A stretch of DNA of 64,000 bases from positions 1 to 64,000 of IMG/VR virus record IMGVR_UViG_3300043434_000700. One strand, 5' to 3'. A program made the position numbers and the translations under genes. The DNA is from a virus. Shown piece after piece: positions 23,504-31,734 of the stretch. The stretch's first letter is position 1, and every line of letters begins with the position of its first letter. The notes beneath the pieces were generated by a model that did no database searches, was not told the DNA's origin, and worked only from the letters and a program-made list of their open reading frames with translations.

Positions 23504-23512
23504 GTGTGTCAA

Positions 23513-24541
23513 TTAGGCTTGACGGCTACGAATCATCTTAAGGATGTCGTCAACACTTGGCTTTGCGCCAGCTTCGGCTGCTGGTGCTGCCGCTTGTGCA
23601 ACTGGTGCTGGTGCTGCCGCTTGTGCAACTGGTGCAACTGGTGCTGGTGCTGCCGCTTGTGCAACTGGTGCAACTGGTGCCGGACGAGCCGCAGGAGCTG
23701 CCTTAGGTGCTGGAGTATCCTCATCTGCCTCACCAGCTGGTGCGTTGGCAATCTGCACGCCACTTGGACGATAGAACTTGCCCCACTGCTCTGGGTCGTA
23801 CAACTTGCCTTCAACTGACGCTTCGAACATTTCAAAGATTGCTCTTTGTTCGTCGATGCCGGGACGCTTTGGCATAAAGTCGTTCAAGTTGAACAAGCCG
23901 TGTGTAGCAATTGCTTGCAGTTCTTCTTCGTTCAAGCCACGCTCTTTACGAGCCCAACCAGAAGTAGAGTAGTCAGCATAACCACCTTTTTGTGTCTTGT
24001 TAAGACGGAAGTCTGTACCTGCTTGGTAGTCAGTTGGAATATTTTCCATGTCTGGATCCATCAACGCTTGCTTGATAAGCGTAAAGATTTGTGGACTGAT
24101 CACAAAGCGACGGATTGGATTTTCTGGAACGCTGTCTTCTTCCATTGGGCTGTTTACAACAAAGCCTTGGAAAACGTAAGAACGCTTCTTCCAGTATGTG
24201 CGGCCAAGTGCTTCCATGTTAGGATCTTTGAACCATGGGCGGATAGTAGCATGTACTGGACATGTTTCGCCCCACATTTCAACGCAAGGTACTTGTACAA
24301 ATACTTTTTTGTTTTCGTCTTGACCAGCGACACCAGCGAATGGGATCTTGATCATCTGACGTTCACGCCAAAAGAATGTGTTTGTTTCGTCTGCGTCTGG
24401 GAGGAATCGAAGTGAGGCCGAAGTGCCTTCGGGGATGTTCCAGTGTGCGTAAATGGAATTGTCTCCACCACCTTGTTTAGTACCACTAGATTTTTGTGCT
24501 TGCTCTGCTAGTCGAGCGCGGATTTCTGCTAATGTTGCCAT
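23513..24541 (-). CDS. 32: Single-stranded DNA-binding protein gp32
   Basis: A T4 gp32-type core is visible: zinc-site region (VEMWGETCPVHATIRPWF), YWKKRSYVFQGFVV, and the basic N-terminal B-domain (MATLAEIRARLAEQAQKSSG). It coats ssDNA and organises replication and recombination proteins. The C-terminal 75 residues are unlike the acidic tail of T4 gp32: they are Ala/Pro/Val repeats (APAPVAPVAQAA) ending KPSVDDILKMIRSRQA. Shine-Dalgarno AAAGG. Confidence 0.9.
   Translation of the reverse strand: MATLAEIRARLAEQAQKSSGTKQGGGDNSIYAHWNIPEGTSASLRFLPDADETNTFFWRERQMIKIPFAGVAGQDENKKVFVQVPCVEMWGETCPVHATIRPWFKDPNMEALGRTYWKKRSYVFQGFVVNSPMEEDSVPENPIRRFVISPQIFTLIKQALMDPDMENIPTDYQAGTDFRLNKTQKGGYADYSTSGWARKERGLNEEELQAIATHGLFNLNDFMPKRPGIDEQRAIFEMFEASVEGKLYDPEQWGKFYRPSGVQIANAPAGEADEDTPAPKAAPAARPAPVAPVAQAAAPAPVAPVAQAAAPAPVAQAAAPAAEAGAKPSVDDILKMIRSRQA
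23566..23692 (-). repeat. Short tandem repeat coding for the Ala/Pro linker of gp32
   Basis: About four repeats of GCAACTGGTGCTGGTGCTGC (plus strand), coding PVAQAAAPA units near the C-terminus. Length change by slippage is likely. Confidence 0.75.
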
Positions 24542-24596
24542 AATGTTTTACCTTTAATGAGTTAAGTTTGAGTGTTAAGCCCTATAGCGGACTAAA

Positions 24597-24701
24597 ACAA
24601 CACATGCGTTTTCTTTGTGCATGTGTTGTAGTATACTTATGATCTAGAATTAAAGCAAGAGGCTTTTTCGCCTTATTTCGGACAAATTAGCCGAAAAGGC
24701 G
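24597..24701 (-). terminator. Hairpin pair after the 288 aa gene
   Basis: Two stems on the minus strand: an imperfect one at 24669-24701 that covers the stop codon, and an 11-bp one (ACAACACATGC with its complement, 24597-24629) followed by TTTT. The second is a plausible terminator upstream of gp32. The 145-base gap has no other gene. Confidence 0.5.
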
Positions 24702-25553
24702 ATTTAAGGAAGATTCAAGGTCGGCAACTGCTTCAGACACCATATCATTAGGTTGTAGTGGTGCTGAACCTGGCTCGTTGGCTGGTAGTTGGTATTCGGT
24801 AATGCCACTTAGGTCGCCTGTACGTGCGGCACGTTCCATCATGCGCTTCAACATGATCACTTCGCTTTTGCCACGGCTGCGAATGTTGTTTACTTGATCT
24901 GTTTCTTCTAGACGCTTGCTCCAGCGTAGTAGTTCCATAATGTCCTTACGACGACGAGAGATTTCAACAATCTTAGTGCCAAGTTCGTCCCAAGGTTTGC
25001 CGCCAGACTCAACGTGTAAAGCCATAACACGAGCACCTAACAAGTGGTTGTATGGGAAACGGAAACGCTCGCCATCTTTTTCCACAAATAGAGCTTGAAT
25101 GTTTCGGCTACGTGCGCCTGGCTTTTCCTCAGTTACTGACTTGGTGTGAGCCAAACGAATCTGTGTGCTACCTAATGGATGGTAGCTGATCTTTAAACTG
25201 TTACGACCTTCTGTAACTGTTTCTGTGCGGTGAGCCATTTTCTTTGGTTCAATGTCGCCTTCGTAACTACGGATAGTTGTGCCGTACAAGTAACGTCTGG
25301 CAACTGCTTGGATGCGCGGTTTGAATTCAGTTTTGAACCACTCTACGTCAGTGGTACTTGGATCATACCATACTTCAACGTCAGTGTTGTCGTAGTTGAC
25401 CATAACCATAATGTTTTGGTCTGGCACATATTGATAAACTGCTTGCTCTTGGTCAAGAGTGCCTTTACCATCTGTATCTTTAAATGTAGAATTGTGGCTT
25501 ACCCCTGCTACTGTAGCGGCTAGTTCTTTGGTTAGTTGTTCTCTTGTAGGCAT
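24687..25553 (-). CDS. Conserved T4-like phage protein, 288 aa, late
   Basis: Not functionally assigned. The layout resembles a protein common in T4-like phages: a beta N-terminus, then WFKTEFKPRIQAVARRYLYGTTIRSY, SYHPLGSTQIRLAHTKSV, GARSRNIQALFVEKDGERFRFPYNHLLGARVM and a helical C-terminus. It lies directly downstream of the large terminase. A late promoter sits 5 nt before the ATG. Confidence 0.78.
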   Translation of the reverse strand: MPTREQLTKELAATVAGVSHNSTFKDTDGKGTLDQEQAVYQYVPDQNIMVMVNYDNTDVEVWYDPSTTDVEWFKTEFKPRIQAVARRYLYGTTIRSYEGDIEPKKMAHRTETVTEGRNSLKISYHPLGSTQIRLAHTKSVTEEKPGARSRNIQALFVEKDGERFRFPYNHLLGARVMALHVESGGKPWDELGTKIVEISRRRKDIMELLRWSKRLEETDQVNNIRSRGKSEVIMLKRMMERAARTGDLSGITEYQLPANEPGSAPLQPNDMVSEAVADLESSLNRLFG

Positions 25554-25558
25554 AGTCT

Positions 25559-25565
25559 TATTTAG
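25559..25565 (-). promoter_or_regulatory. Late promoter CTAAATA, 5 nt from ATG
   Basis: CTAAATA then AGACT then ATG (25553), starting immediately after the terminase stop codon. Confidence 0.6.
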
Positions 25566-27116
25566 TTATAGGAAGCCAATTGGCATTGGTCTTAATACTT
25601 CATCTGTACCTGCATTTACAAGCCTGTCATACGTGCCAGTATCCCAGGTCATAACAACTTCTGTCATACGTAGCACTAAAATAGTTGCCATAACTAGGTC
25701 GTCTGTTTCGCCTTCTTTGGCTGCAAAACTTGCACCACGGGCAATAAAGTTCTTTAGCTCACGTAGCAAGTTATGACTGTAAATTGTCATCTTGTCGCTT
25801 TCGACATAGTTCTTTAAACGCATGCAAGCTGTAATTTTAGTCTTGTGTGTAGTGTTAAAGCCTCTGCGTCCGCGACTTTGGCCGGCACGACGAATTTCCT
25901 GTACAAATGTACCCGGGATGTGTTCTTCCCCAAATTCTCGAATACTAATTAAGGCTGCTTCGCCAATGGTGTTGTTTTCAACTGACCAGTATAGTTCCAC
26001 GTTGCCTTTGGTCTCATCTTGCATCCACTTTAGAATAGAAACAAGTGTGCGAAGCTGTCCTTGGATATCAGTTTTGTTATGTTGCCATTCGGCTACTTGT
26101 TCTAGCTCCGGTAGCTTAAACACTTGAATAGCCGCAGGGTCTCCGCCTGTGCCTAAACTTGGATCCCATCCAATAACGTATGCGCTTTGCTGTTGTGGAT
26201 ACTTGTAAATACGGACTTGGCCCATTTTGCCATTTGGATCTTTGCTTTCCATTGTAATCAACTTCATCGAGTTGACTAGCGTTTCGTCAGCAATAACGAA
26301 TTCACATTCGTGTTCGCGTAGGAATCGTTCTTCGCCGATCTTTACACGTTCTGTTGCGGCCCATGCTTCATCACGATCTGGGTGGGCGCTCCAGATAAAC
26401 TTAATACTTGCGAAACCGTTGCGGCCTAGCTTTTGCGGATTACCATACTCATCAATGTTCTTGGTAGCATCTTTCCAAATACGAGCAAACTGGTCATCGT
26501 CTTGGTTAGGCGTAGAAGTGATAATACACTTACCACCAGTTGACAATGTAGGAGAGATAGAAGTCCAGAACTCGCTAGCAATACGCGGCTTGACGAATGC
26601 AAACTCGTCACAATAAATTAGGGACAATGACATACCACGAGCAGTTGTTTCTGTTGTGGTAGTTGAGATAATACGGCTACCGTTGTCAAAGTCAATGCTA
26701 CCTTTGTTATAACTTGTAGCGCCAGCTTTTAAAAATTCAGGAAGTGTTTCGTATGTGTAACGAACACGTTGCATAATTTCTTGTGCGCCAGCAAACTTGT
26801 GTGCGGCAATAAGAATAGTTTGATCTGCCATGAACATAGCACGCCATACCAAGTATGCGGCTGCACATGCAGTCTTGCCCATTTGACGACCCAGCATGTT
26901 AATACTATAGCGATTCTCATGGTAACACATAATGAGTTCGCGCTGATAATCAAACAGTTTAAATTTTACTTTACCTTTAGTAGGGTGCTGTACCCAACAA
27001 TAGTTGTCAATGAAGTATACTGGATCAGTAGCACAGATGGCAAGTTCACGGACATGTTCGTCCGTGAACTTCTCTACTTTGAAAGGTGTCTTTACAAAAG
27101 TATTTTCGGTTGGCAC
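25566..27116 (-). CDS. 17: Terminase large subunit gp17
   Basis: The 516 aa protein has an ATPase domain with Walker A LGRQMGKT (75-82), Walker B LIYCDEF, and a C-terminal RNase H-fold nuclease beginning GWDPSLGTGGD. It packages DNA into proheads and cuts concatemers. GTG start with a perfect AGGAGG 5 nt upstream. It is downstream of gp16 and two small virion-type genes and lacks the N-terminal extension of T4 gp17 (610 aa). Confidence 0.95.
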   Translation of the reverse strand: MPTENTFVKTPFKVEKFTDEHVRELAICATDPVYFIDNYCWVQHPTKGKVKFKLFDYQRELIMCYHENRYSINMLGRQMGKTACAAAYLVWRAMFMADQTILIAAHKFAGAQEIMQRVRYTYETLPEFLKAGATSYNKGSIDFDNGSRIISTTTTETTARGMSLSLIYCDEFAFVKPRIASEFWTSISPTLSTGGKCIITSTPNQDDDQFARIWKDATKNIDEYGNPQKLGRNGFASIKFIWSAHPDRDEAWAATERVKIGEERFLREHECEFVIADETLVNSMKLITMESKDPNGKMGQVRIYKYPQQQSAYVIGWDPSLGTGGDPAAIQVFKLPELEQVAEWQHNKTDIQGQLRTLVSILKWMQDETKGNVELYWSVENNTIGEAALISIREFGEEHIPGTFVQEIRRAGQSRGRRGFNTTHKTKITACMRLKNYVESDKMTIYSHNLLRELKNFIARGASFAAKEGETDDLVMATILVLRMTEVVMTWDTGTYDRLVNAGTDEVLRPMPIGFL

Positions 27117-27129
27117 AAGGGCCTCCTAA

Positions 27130-28287
27130 TTACTTCTTGCGGCTGATAGACTCAGCAACAAACTTTCGGTATTCACCCATTGCGTCTTGGAATTTCTGCT
27201 CTACAGTAGATTCTTCTAGACCCATTGGATTTTCACCTTGGTTGTTAGCACGGTTTGCACCGTATGCTTTATTACCTGCACCGTCACCTTTACCGCTTGG
27301 TAAAGAATCAAACTCAGTTGGCTCGTTCATTGAAGTGCCTTCTGGGCTGTTCATTAGTTTGCTTTCAGCAAAACCAGATAGCTTCATAATGCGACCTAGT
27401 TCGTCTGTGTATGCTTCACCTTCGTATACGCCTTGGCCAAATACAGAGTTAGTTGCAGGAGCTTCTTCCTTAACTTCTTTGTCTTTGTCTGCCCAGTCTG
27501 GTACACCGTCACCATCAGCATCTGGCTTCTTGTTGTCGTCTTTGTCGTCAGCTTTATCTTCGGCTGTCTTGTCACCGTTCTTCTTAGCAATCATTTTTGC
27601 AAATGCGGCTTTTTGTGCGGCGCTTTGTGCTTCGTTAGTTACACCAGCTAATTGAAGAATACGTGCTGTTTCTTCGTCTAGTTCTTCTGACTCGCCAACT
27701 TCTTTCTTAGCGGCTTCGTCGTCGGCCTTTTTACGAGCTTCTTCTTCGGCATCAGTTTCTGTACCGCCATATACACCAGAACCTGCTTGGTGTGTTAAGC
27801 CAGTTGCAGTTTGCGTTACTTTACCACCTTTAGAAGTGTATGACGTATCGCCTACTGCTTCTTCAACATCGTCTTCCTCTTCAGATTCTTCCTCTTCAGA
27901 TTCGCCGCCTTGTTCTGCTTCGTGATCAGCCATGTCATGGTCGCCATCGCCATCAACATCGCCTGGTACATCGTCTGCTGCCACTGTAGGTTCTGCACCA
28001 ACATACATAACTGCTGGCTCTTCAGCACCTGGCATTTCGCCTGGCATCTCAGCAGGCCCGTCGGCCGCAACGCCACCAACTTGAATACCTGCTAGTTTTA
28101 AGATGTTTGCAATTTCATCGGCGCTGTCTGTTGTAACGCTAATGTTCTTACCCGGCATGTTAATGGTAACAGTCATTGGGCCTTCGCCTTCAGGAGTCTG
28201 ACCAGTTACACCAGCCATATCATCCCAGCATTCACCAATGCCTTCTTTGGCAATACGGATGCTTTCATTTACTTGTTTCTTAGTCAT
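27130..28287 (-). CDS. Acidic late protein with three copies of a short helical motif, 385 aa
   Basis: Not recognised. Very acidic and largely unstructured (SEEEESEEEDDVEEA), with a thrombospondin-3-like calcium loop DADGDGVPDWADKD (about 256-269). A motif of the form DE-x-x-x-I-(L/M)-x-L-(A/S)-G occurs at about 57-68, 204-217 and 295-306. A close relative ends the gp22 scaffold (IQQLRKLAGIKI). It may be a head-associated or scaffold-like protein. It is coupled with the upstream gene. Confidence 0.72.
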   Translation of the reverse strand: MTKKQVNESIRIAKEGIGECWDDMAGVTGQTPEGEGPMTVTINMPGKNISVTTDSADEIANILKLAGIQVGGVAADGPAEMPGEMPGAEEPAVMYVGAEPTVAADDVPGDVDGDGDHDMADHEAEQGGESEEEESEEEDDVEEAVGDTSYTSKGGKVTQTATGLTHQAGSGVYGGTETDAEEEARKKADDEAAKKEVGESEELDEETARILQLAGVTNEAQSAAQKAAFAKMIAKKNGDKTAEDKADDKDDNKKPDADGDGVPDWADKDKEVKEEAPATNSVFGQGVYEGEAYTDELGRIMKLSGFAESKLMNSPEGTSMNEPTEFDSLPSGKGDGAGNKAYGANRANNQGENPMGLEESTVEQKFQDAMGEYRKFVAESISRKK

Positions 28288-28892
28288 TATTTTTCTCCCT
28301 TGCCTGGAACAGCAATGTTATTTTGTTTTGTACCGATTGGGCTAGTCTTGCCATCGGCTGGGCCTTCATAGTCAGGTCCCGATGTGATTTTACCAACGTT
28401 TTGTGTAATGTTAGCTTTGCGCTCTTTACCGGCTTTGTCAGCGGCGGCCAATGTATCTTGATTGTACTTGTCGCCAACTGTGTCAGCGCAAGTACTACCA
28501 GCTTCAGAGTCATTACCAATCAGTGGCTTGTATTCACCTTCTGGTTTTTCTTCTTCAATTTGCTGTTCAATTGGTTCGTTACGACCAAATACTTTAAGTA
28601 CTCCGTCTGCAATGTACATTAGACTTTTTAGCTCGCCTTCCAAAACTGGAGGGCTAACTGGTAAGCGTGTTACTACATCAACAATAACAATTTCGTGACC
28701 ACCAAGTTGTGGAAAGTCCATTGGCACTGCTTGCAACATTAGCTTTTCTGGGCGGCCAACTTCTAGTGCATCATACTTTTTCATATGGCGCTCTAGAGAC
28801 TCAAGTTGGCGATCTGACGGCTGAAAAGCCATCTTAACACGGTAGCGGTGTTCGCGCTGTAACTGATTAATATACTCTAATAGTGTGGGCAT
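28287..28892 (-). CDS. Conserved head-module protein, 201 aa
   Basis: The N-terminal 110 residues form an alpha/beta domain (LLEYINQLQREHRYRVKMAF, QLESLERHMKKYDALEV, GHEIVIVDVVTRLPVSP) that resembles a protein of unknown function in T4-like phages. The C-terminal half is unstructured. It lies between gp16 and the terminase operon. Late promoter at 28914 and GAGAGG before the ATG. Confidence 0.75.
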   Translation of the reverse strand: MPTLLEYINQLQREHRYRVKMAFQPSDRQLESLERHMKKYDALEVGRPEKLMLQAVPMDFPQLGGHEIVIVDVVTRLPVSPPVLEGELKSLMYIADGVLKVFGRNEPIEQQIEEEKPEGEYKPLIGNDSEAGSTCADTVGDKYNQDTLAAADKAGKERKANITQNVGKITSGPDYEGPADGKTSPIGTKQNNIAVPGKGEK

Positions 28893-28912
28893 AATTAAAT
28901 CCTCTCATAAGA

Positions 28913-29419
28913 CTATTTATTATGACCAACGCTCTTTAGGATTGCTTGCACGATATCATTGCGATTTCCCATCAATCCGCCTTCTGTTGCGTCTAATACG
29001 TTACTAGAATCCGAGTTCTTTTCCTCTCGATCCATACGTGCTTTACGCAACTGCAATTCAACCATTTTTAGCTTTTTATCTATTTTGGCTGTTTTTGCAT
29101 CCACTGCTGTTTTCAACAGTTGGGCGGCAACTTCAAAGATTTTGCCTGCATTTCTATCATCTACGTTAAATCCCAAATCCATCAAACGCTCGCTTTGTTC
29201 TTGCGCGGTGTTTGCTAACTTGTCTAGTTCACGCTCTGCTGTTGCCATGTCTGTTACAGTAGGCAATGCAATATCAACACGGTTTGCCATGTCAATAGTA
29301 GCGGTAGCTACATCAAGCTGTTGCTGAATTTCTTCAGAAACTTCTGGTTGTGTGTGGTCTGAAGCAGTTGCTTCCTCAATAGGTGGGAAACCAAATACTT
29401 CTTCTAATTTCTTAGTCAT
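28913..29419 (-). CDS. 16: Terminase small subunit gp16
   Basis: 168 aa, close to the 164 aa of T4 gp16, and mostly helical with the central coiled-coil helices expected (ERELDKLANTAQEQSERLMD, KIFEVAAQLLKTAVDAK). It recognises DNA and regulates gp17. Position two genes upstream of the large subunit supports the call. A late promoter of the ATAAGTA type lies 5 nt before the ATG. Confidence 0.78.
   Translation of the reverse strand: MTKKLEEVFGFPPIEEATASDHTQPEVSEEIQQQLDVATATIDMANRVDIALPTVTDMATAERELDKLANTAQEQSERLMDLGFNVDDRNAGKIFEVAAQLLKTAVDAKTAKIDKKLKMVELQLRKARMDREEKNSDSSNVLDATEGGLMGNRNDIVQAILKSVGHNK
28914..28920 (-). promoter_or_regulatory. Late promoter ATAAATA
   Basis: ATAAATA followed by a leader of about 20 nt with GAGAGG before the ATG at 28892. 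It overlaps the gp16 stop region. Confidence 0.55.
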
Positions 29420-29424
29420 GCACT

Positions 29425-29431
29425 TACTTAT
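29425..29431 (-). promoter_or_regulatory. Late promoter-like ATAAGTA, 5 nt from ATG
   Basis: CATAAGTA then AGTGC then ATG (29419), overlapping the end of the gp4 gene region. Confidence 0.5.
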
Positions 29432-29434
29432 GAC

Positions 29435-29884
29435 TTACTTGCGGCGTTTGCGTGTTGGATTAGCGTTATTGTAGATGTCTTCTTCCGTTAGGATACGGAA
29501 TGTTGCGCCCATGCGCTTGCACCAGATTTGTGCGGCTTGCCACTTGCACATATTAAGTGCTACAGCCATCTTTTCTTGCTGGCTACGAGCCAGTTCCATG
29601 ACTGCTTGTGCTTTGGGTTTGATTTCAATGAGTTCAGCACGGTTAACTCCATTGACTTGGTACGTTACCAAAAAGTCTGGAACGTAATAGGTGTCTTTGC
29701 CTGTAAAGGGGTTTTTGTAAGGTATACGAACGCATTCGCTTGCCCAGCTTACTACACTAGGGTGGTTGTCACAGAAACGCATAAACGTTAATTCCCAACC
29801 ACTGCGATACTTGGGAGTACCTTTGCCTACGTACTTCTCAGGATTCAATATAGTGTAAAATCCCTGTGAATAGTTGTTAGCCAT
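29435..29884 (-). CDS. 4: Head completion protein gp4 (TnsA-like nuclease fold)
   Basis: 149 aa, matching T4 gp4 in length. The core carries the PD-(D/E)XK pattern RSGWELTFMRFCD, YYVPDFLVTY and LIEIKPK, with the candidate metal ligands Glu, Asp and Glu-x-Lys. T4 gp4 is needed to complete DNA-filled heads before tail attachment. Arg/Lys-rich tail (PTRKRRK). Confidence 0.85.
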   Translation of the reverse strand: MANNYSQGFYTILNPEKYVGKGTPKYRSGWELTFMRFCDNHPSVVSWASECVRIPYKNPFTGKDTYYVPDFLVTYQVNGVNRAELIEIKPKAQAVMELARSQQEKMAVALNMCKWQAAQIWCKRMGATFRILTEEDIYNNANPTRKRRK

Positions 29885-30171
29885 TATAGTTCACGATTTG
29901 CTATTGGAGAAACTGCTACTGCTGTTTTCTTAGTATAACGAATTGTATCAGGTAAGGTAGTGTTAATGTGATCAAGCACAGATTGGTCTACATCTAATGT
30001 TCCCTTGCTTACTGCACGTTCGATAAGAGCTTTAAAATTTAGTCCTAGGTCAATGCTTGCTTTCCACAAGGCCATTACAATTTGTTCTGCAGGGGAACGA
30101 CCAAGTCCTAAACTTAGTACCTGTTGTACCGCACGATCAAAATCAACTTGAGGTATTACTTTGTATGCCAT
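29884..30171 (-). CDS. Hypothetical late protein, 95 aa
   Basis: Not recognised. Helical (VDFDRAVQQVLSLGLGRSPAEQIV, FKALIERAVSKGTLDVDQSVL). It lies between the second tube-like gene and gp4, and its stop overlaps the gp4 start. Probably part of tail or head completion. Confidence 0.72.
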   Translation of the reverse strand: MAYKVIPQVDFDRAVQQVLSLGLGRSPAEQIVMALWKASIDLGLNFKALIERAVSKGTLDVDQSVLDHINTTLPDTIRYTKKTAVAVSPIANREL

Positions 30172-30173
30172 GA

Positions 30174-31631
30174 TTAATAGTCCGTTGGTTTGTTAGTTTT
30201 CTTAACGTACTGCTGTTCTTTGTTAGCTTGAGCACTTGTAGTTGATGGATTATTATTAACACTTTGTGGTACATATCTATCGGTCATTGATCCGTCTGCG
30301 TTACGAGTGCGTACTTGAGAACTATATCTTGGCGCTGATCGCAATGCATCTGCTTCTGCCATTTTTCTAGACGTCTCTTGCGATTGCAAACTGTTTGTTC
30401 GTGGAGGGTATTTTTCCAATCCGGCCAAGTACGCTTTCTTATATTCGGGATTCATTCCACGATCGTCTTGAACATACGCAGATTCCTTCTTAACAAATTC
30501 TTGGTTGGCAGCACTCAATGGTTTTCTACTTTGCACTGAGTCGGGTGTTTTAGGAACCGAGTCTTGTGTCTTATTGACTACTGCTGGGGTTGTTGCACCA
30601 GTGCTAGGACTTACTGTACCTGCACGGGCCAGGCGTGCAGTTTCTGCGTCAGATTGGTTATTAGCTACTAGGGCTCGCTCTCGCTTTAGTGTTTCAATGT
30701 ATCGTGCGTTTGGTGGTAATGTAGGATCGCTACCTCTGCTGAATCTAGCAATTTCTTTATCGTATTCAGCAGTTGATACATATCGTGTTTTCTCAGCCGC
30801 GGGAAATGCTGTAGTGCTTGCAGGCGCAGTTTGTGTTTTATTTCTATGTCTTGCTGATTGCTTTGTCAAGTTTGGATTACCCCAAGCCGCGCCAAGCGGG
30901 CCGTTATCTTCTCCCCCGGCTTGTCTCCATTTACTTGGTCCTGTTTCAACATTAGCGTCAGCTTTGGGCGGCTTTGTAATTGGGACCGACACAACAGACG
31001 GTTTTGATGGTGGCTTAGGCAATGCTTTAATACCTGCACCTTTGTCACCTTTTCGTGGTCCCTTAAATTCAAGGCCTTTAACCCCGTCTATGTTTAAATC
31101 TTCGTAACGAAGTGTGATTGTCCAAACAACTGGATCGCTTGTCGAGTAATCTAATGTGTCGTGTTGAGCATCAACAATGAATGCATTAAGCAATGTATAG
31201 ACTTTATCGTCTCCTTCGCCACTTAAATTTTTCATTGTAATTTTTACTGTCAATGGTAATATACCATTCTTCTTAGTAACGTCTGGTGAATCAAATTGCC
31301 CTTTAACAAACTCCCAAATCAAACTTTCAGCAACATCATTGGTTTGATCATAAAACGTCATAGTAATAGGTTCATAGTTCATTTTAGTCTGGACTATGGT
31401 CTTATGATTGTAAACGTTTACTACTTGTGTTTCAACTGAGAAGCGTGGAAGCTCACAAGTCTTTGCAACAAGTGGGCCAGTAGACTGTAGGCCTTTTGCT
31501 TCGCCGCCTTCGCCCAGTGACAATTCAACTTCCCAAGCAAATTTTAAGTATGGGAATCCGTCACCCAGCGGGCCAGAATTGACCTGCTTGTCGTTAAGTA
31601 AAAGTTTTGTTGCTAAATTTGTAAACGCCAT
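30174..31631 (-). CDS. Second tail tube-like protein (gp48/gp54-type tube initiator candidate), 485 aa
   Basis: The start is set at the ATG 31631 (MAFTNLATKLLL). A GTG at 31715 would add 28 basic residues through a hairpin and is less likely. Residues about 20-200 repeat the gp19 tube fold pattern (VVNVYNHKTIVQTKMNYEPI, DYSTSDPVVWTITLRYEDL). The rest is disordered, Pro/Ser/Thr/Lys-rich. T4 has tube-like gp48 and gp54 that cap the baseplate and start the tube, and this could play that role. The AAGGAG at 31672-31677 is 40 nt from the ATG with a hairpin between. Confidence 0.72.
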   Translation of the reverse strand: MAFTNLATKLLLNDKQVNSGPLGDGFPYLKFAWEVELSLGEGGEAKGLQSTGPLVAKTCELPRFSVETQVVNVYNHKTIVQTKMNYEPITMTFYDQTNDVAESLIWEFVKGQFDSPDVTKKNGILPLTVKITMKNLSGEGDDKVYTLLNAFIVDAQHDTLDYSTSDPVVWTITLRYEDLNIDGVKGLEFKGPRKGDKGAGIKALPKPPSKPSVVSVPITKPPKADANVETGPSKWRQAGGEDNGPLGAAWGNPNLTKQSARHRNKTQTAPASTTAFPAAEKTRYVSTAEYDKEIARFSRGSDPTLPPNARYIETLKRERALVANNQSDAETARLARAGTVSPSTGATTPAVVNKTQDSVPKTPDSVQSRKPLSAANQEFVKKESAYVQDDRGMNPEYKKAYLAGLEKYPPRTNSLQSQETSRKMAEADALRSAPRYSSQVRTRNADGSMTDRYVPQSVNNNPSTTSAQANKEQQYVKKTNKPTDY

Positions 31632-31643
31632 TGTATTCAATGG

Positions 31644-31667
31644 AAAAGGGTTATTTCTAACCCTTTT
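31644..31667 (-). other. Hairpin between a distant Shine-Dalgarno and the ATG at 31631
   Basis: AAAAGGGTTA-GAAA-TAACCCTTTT on the minus strand, 10-bp stem with a GAAA loop. It may act as a weak terminator after gp19, or bring AAGGAG (31672-31677) nearer to the ATG, as in split initiation sites known in T4. Confidence 0.55.
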
Positions 31668-31734
31668 CTTTCTCCTTAGTAAGGGCAAGCATTTCTGCTT
31701 ACACTTACTTATCACTTATAGTTAAAGCGGACTA

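Noticed and set aside
23504-23835. Cys/Trp-rich plus-strand ORF and an extra minus-strand ORF over the gp32 repeat
   Set aside because: Both are shadows of the Ala/Pro repeat of gp32 in other frames.
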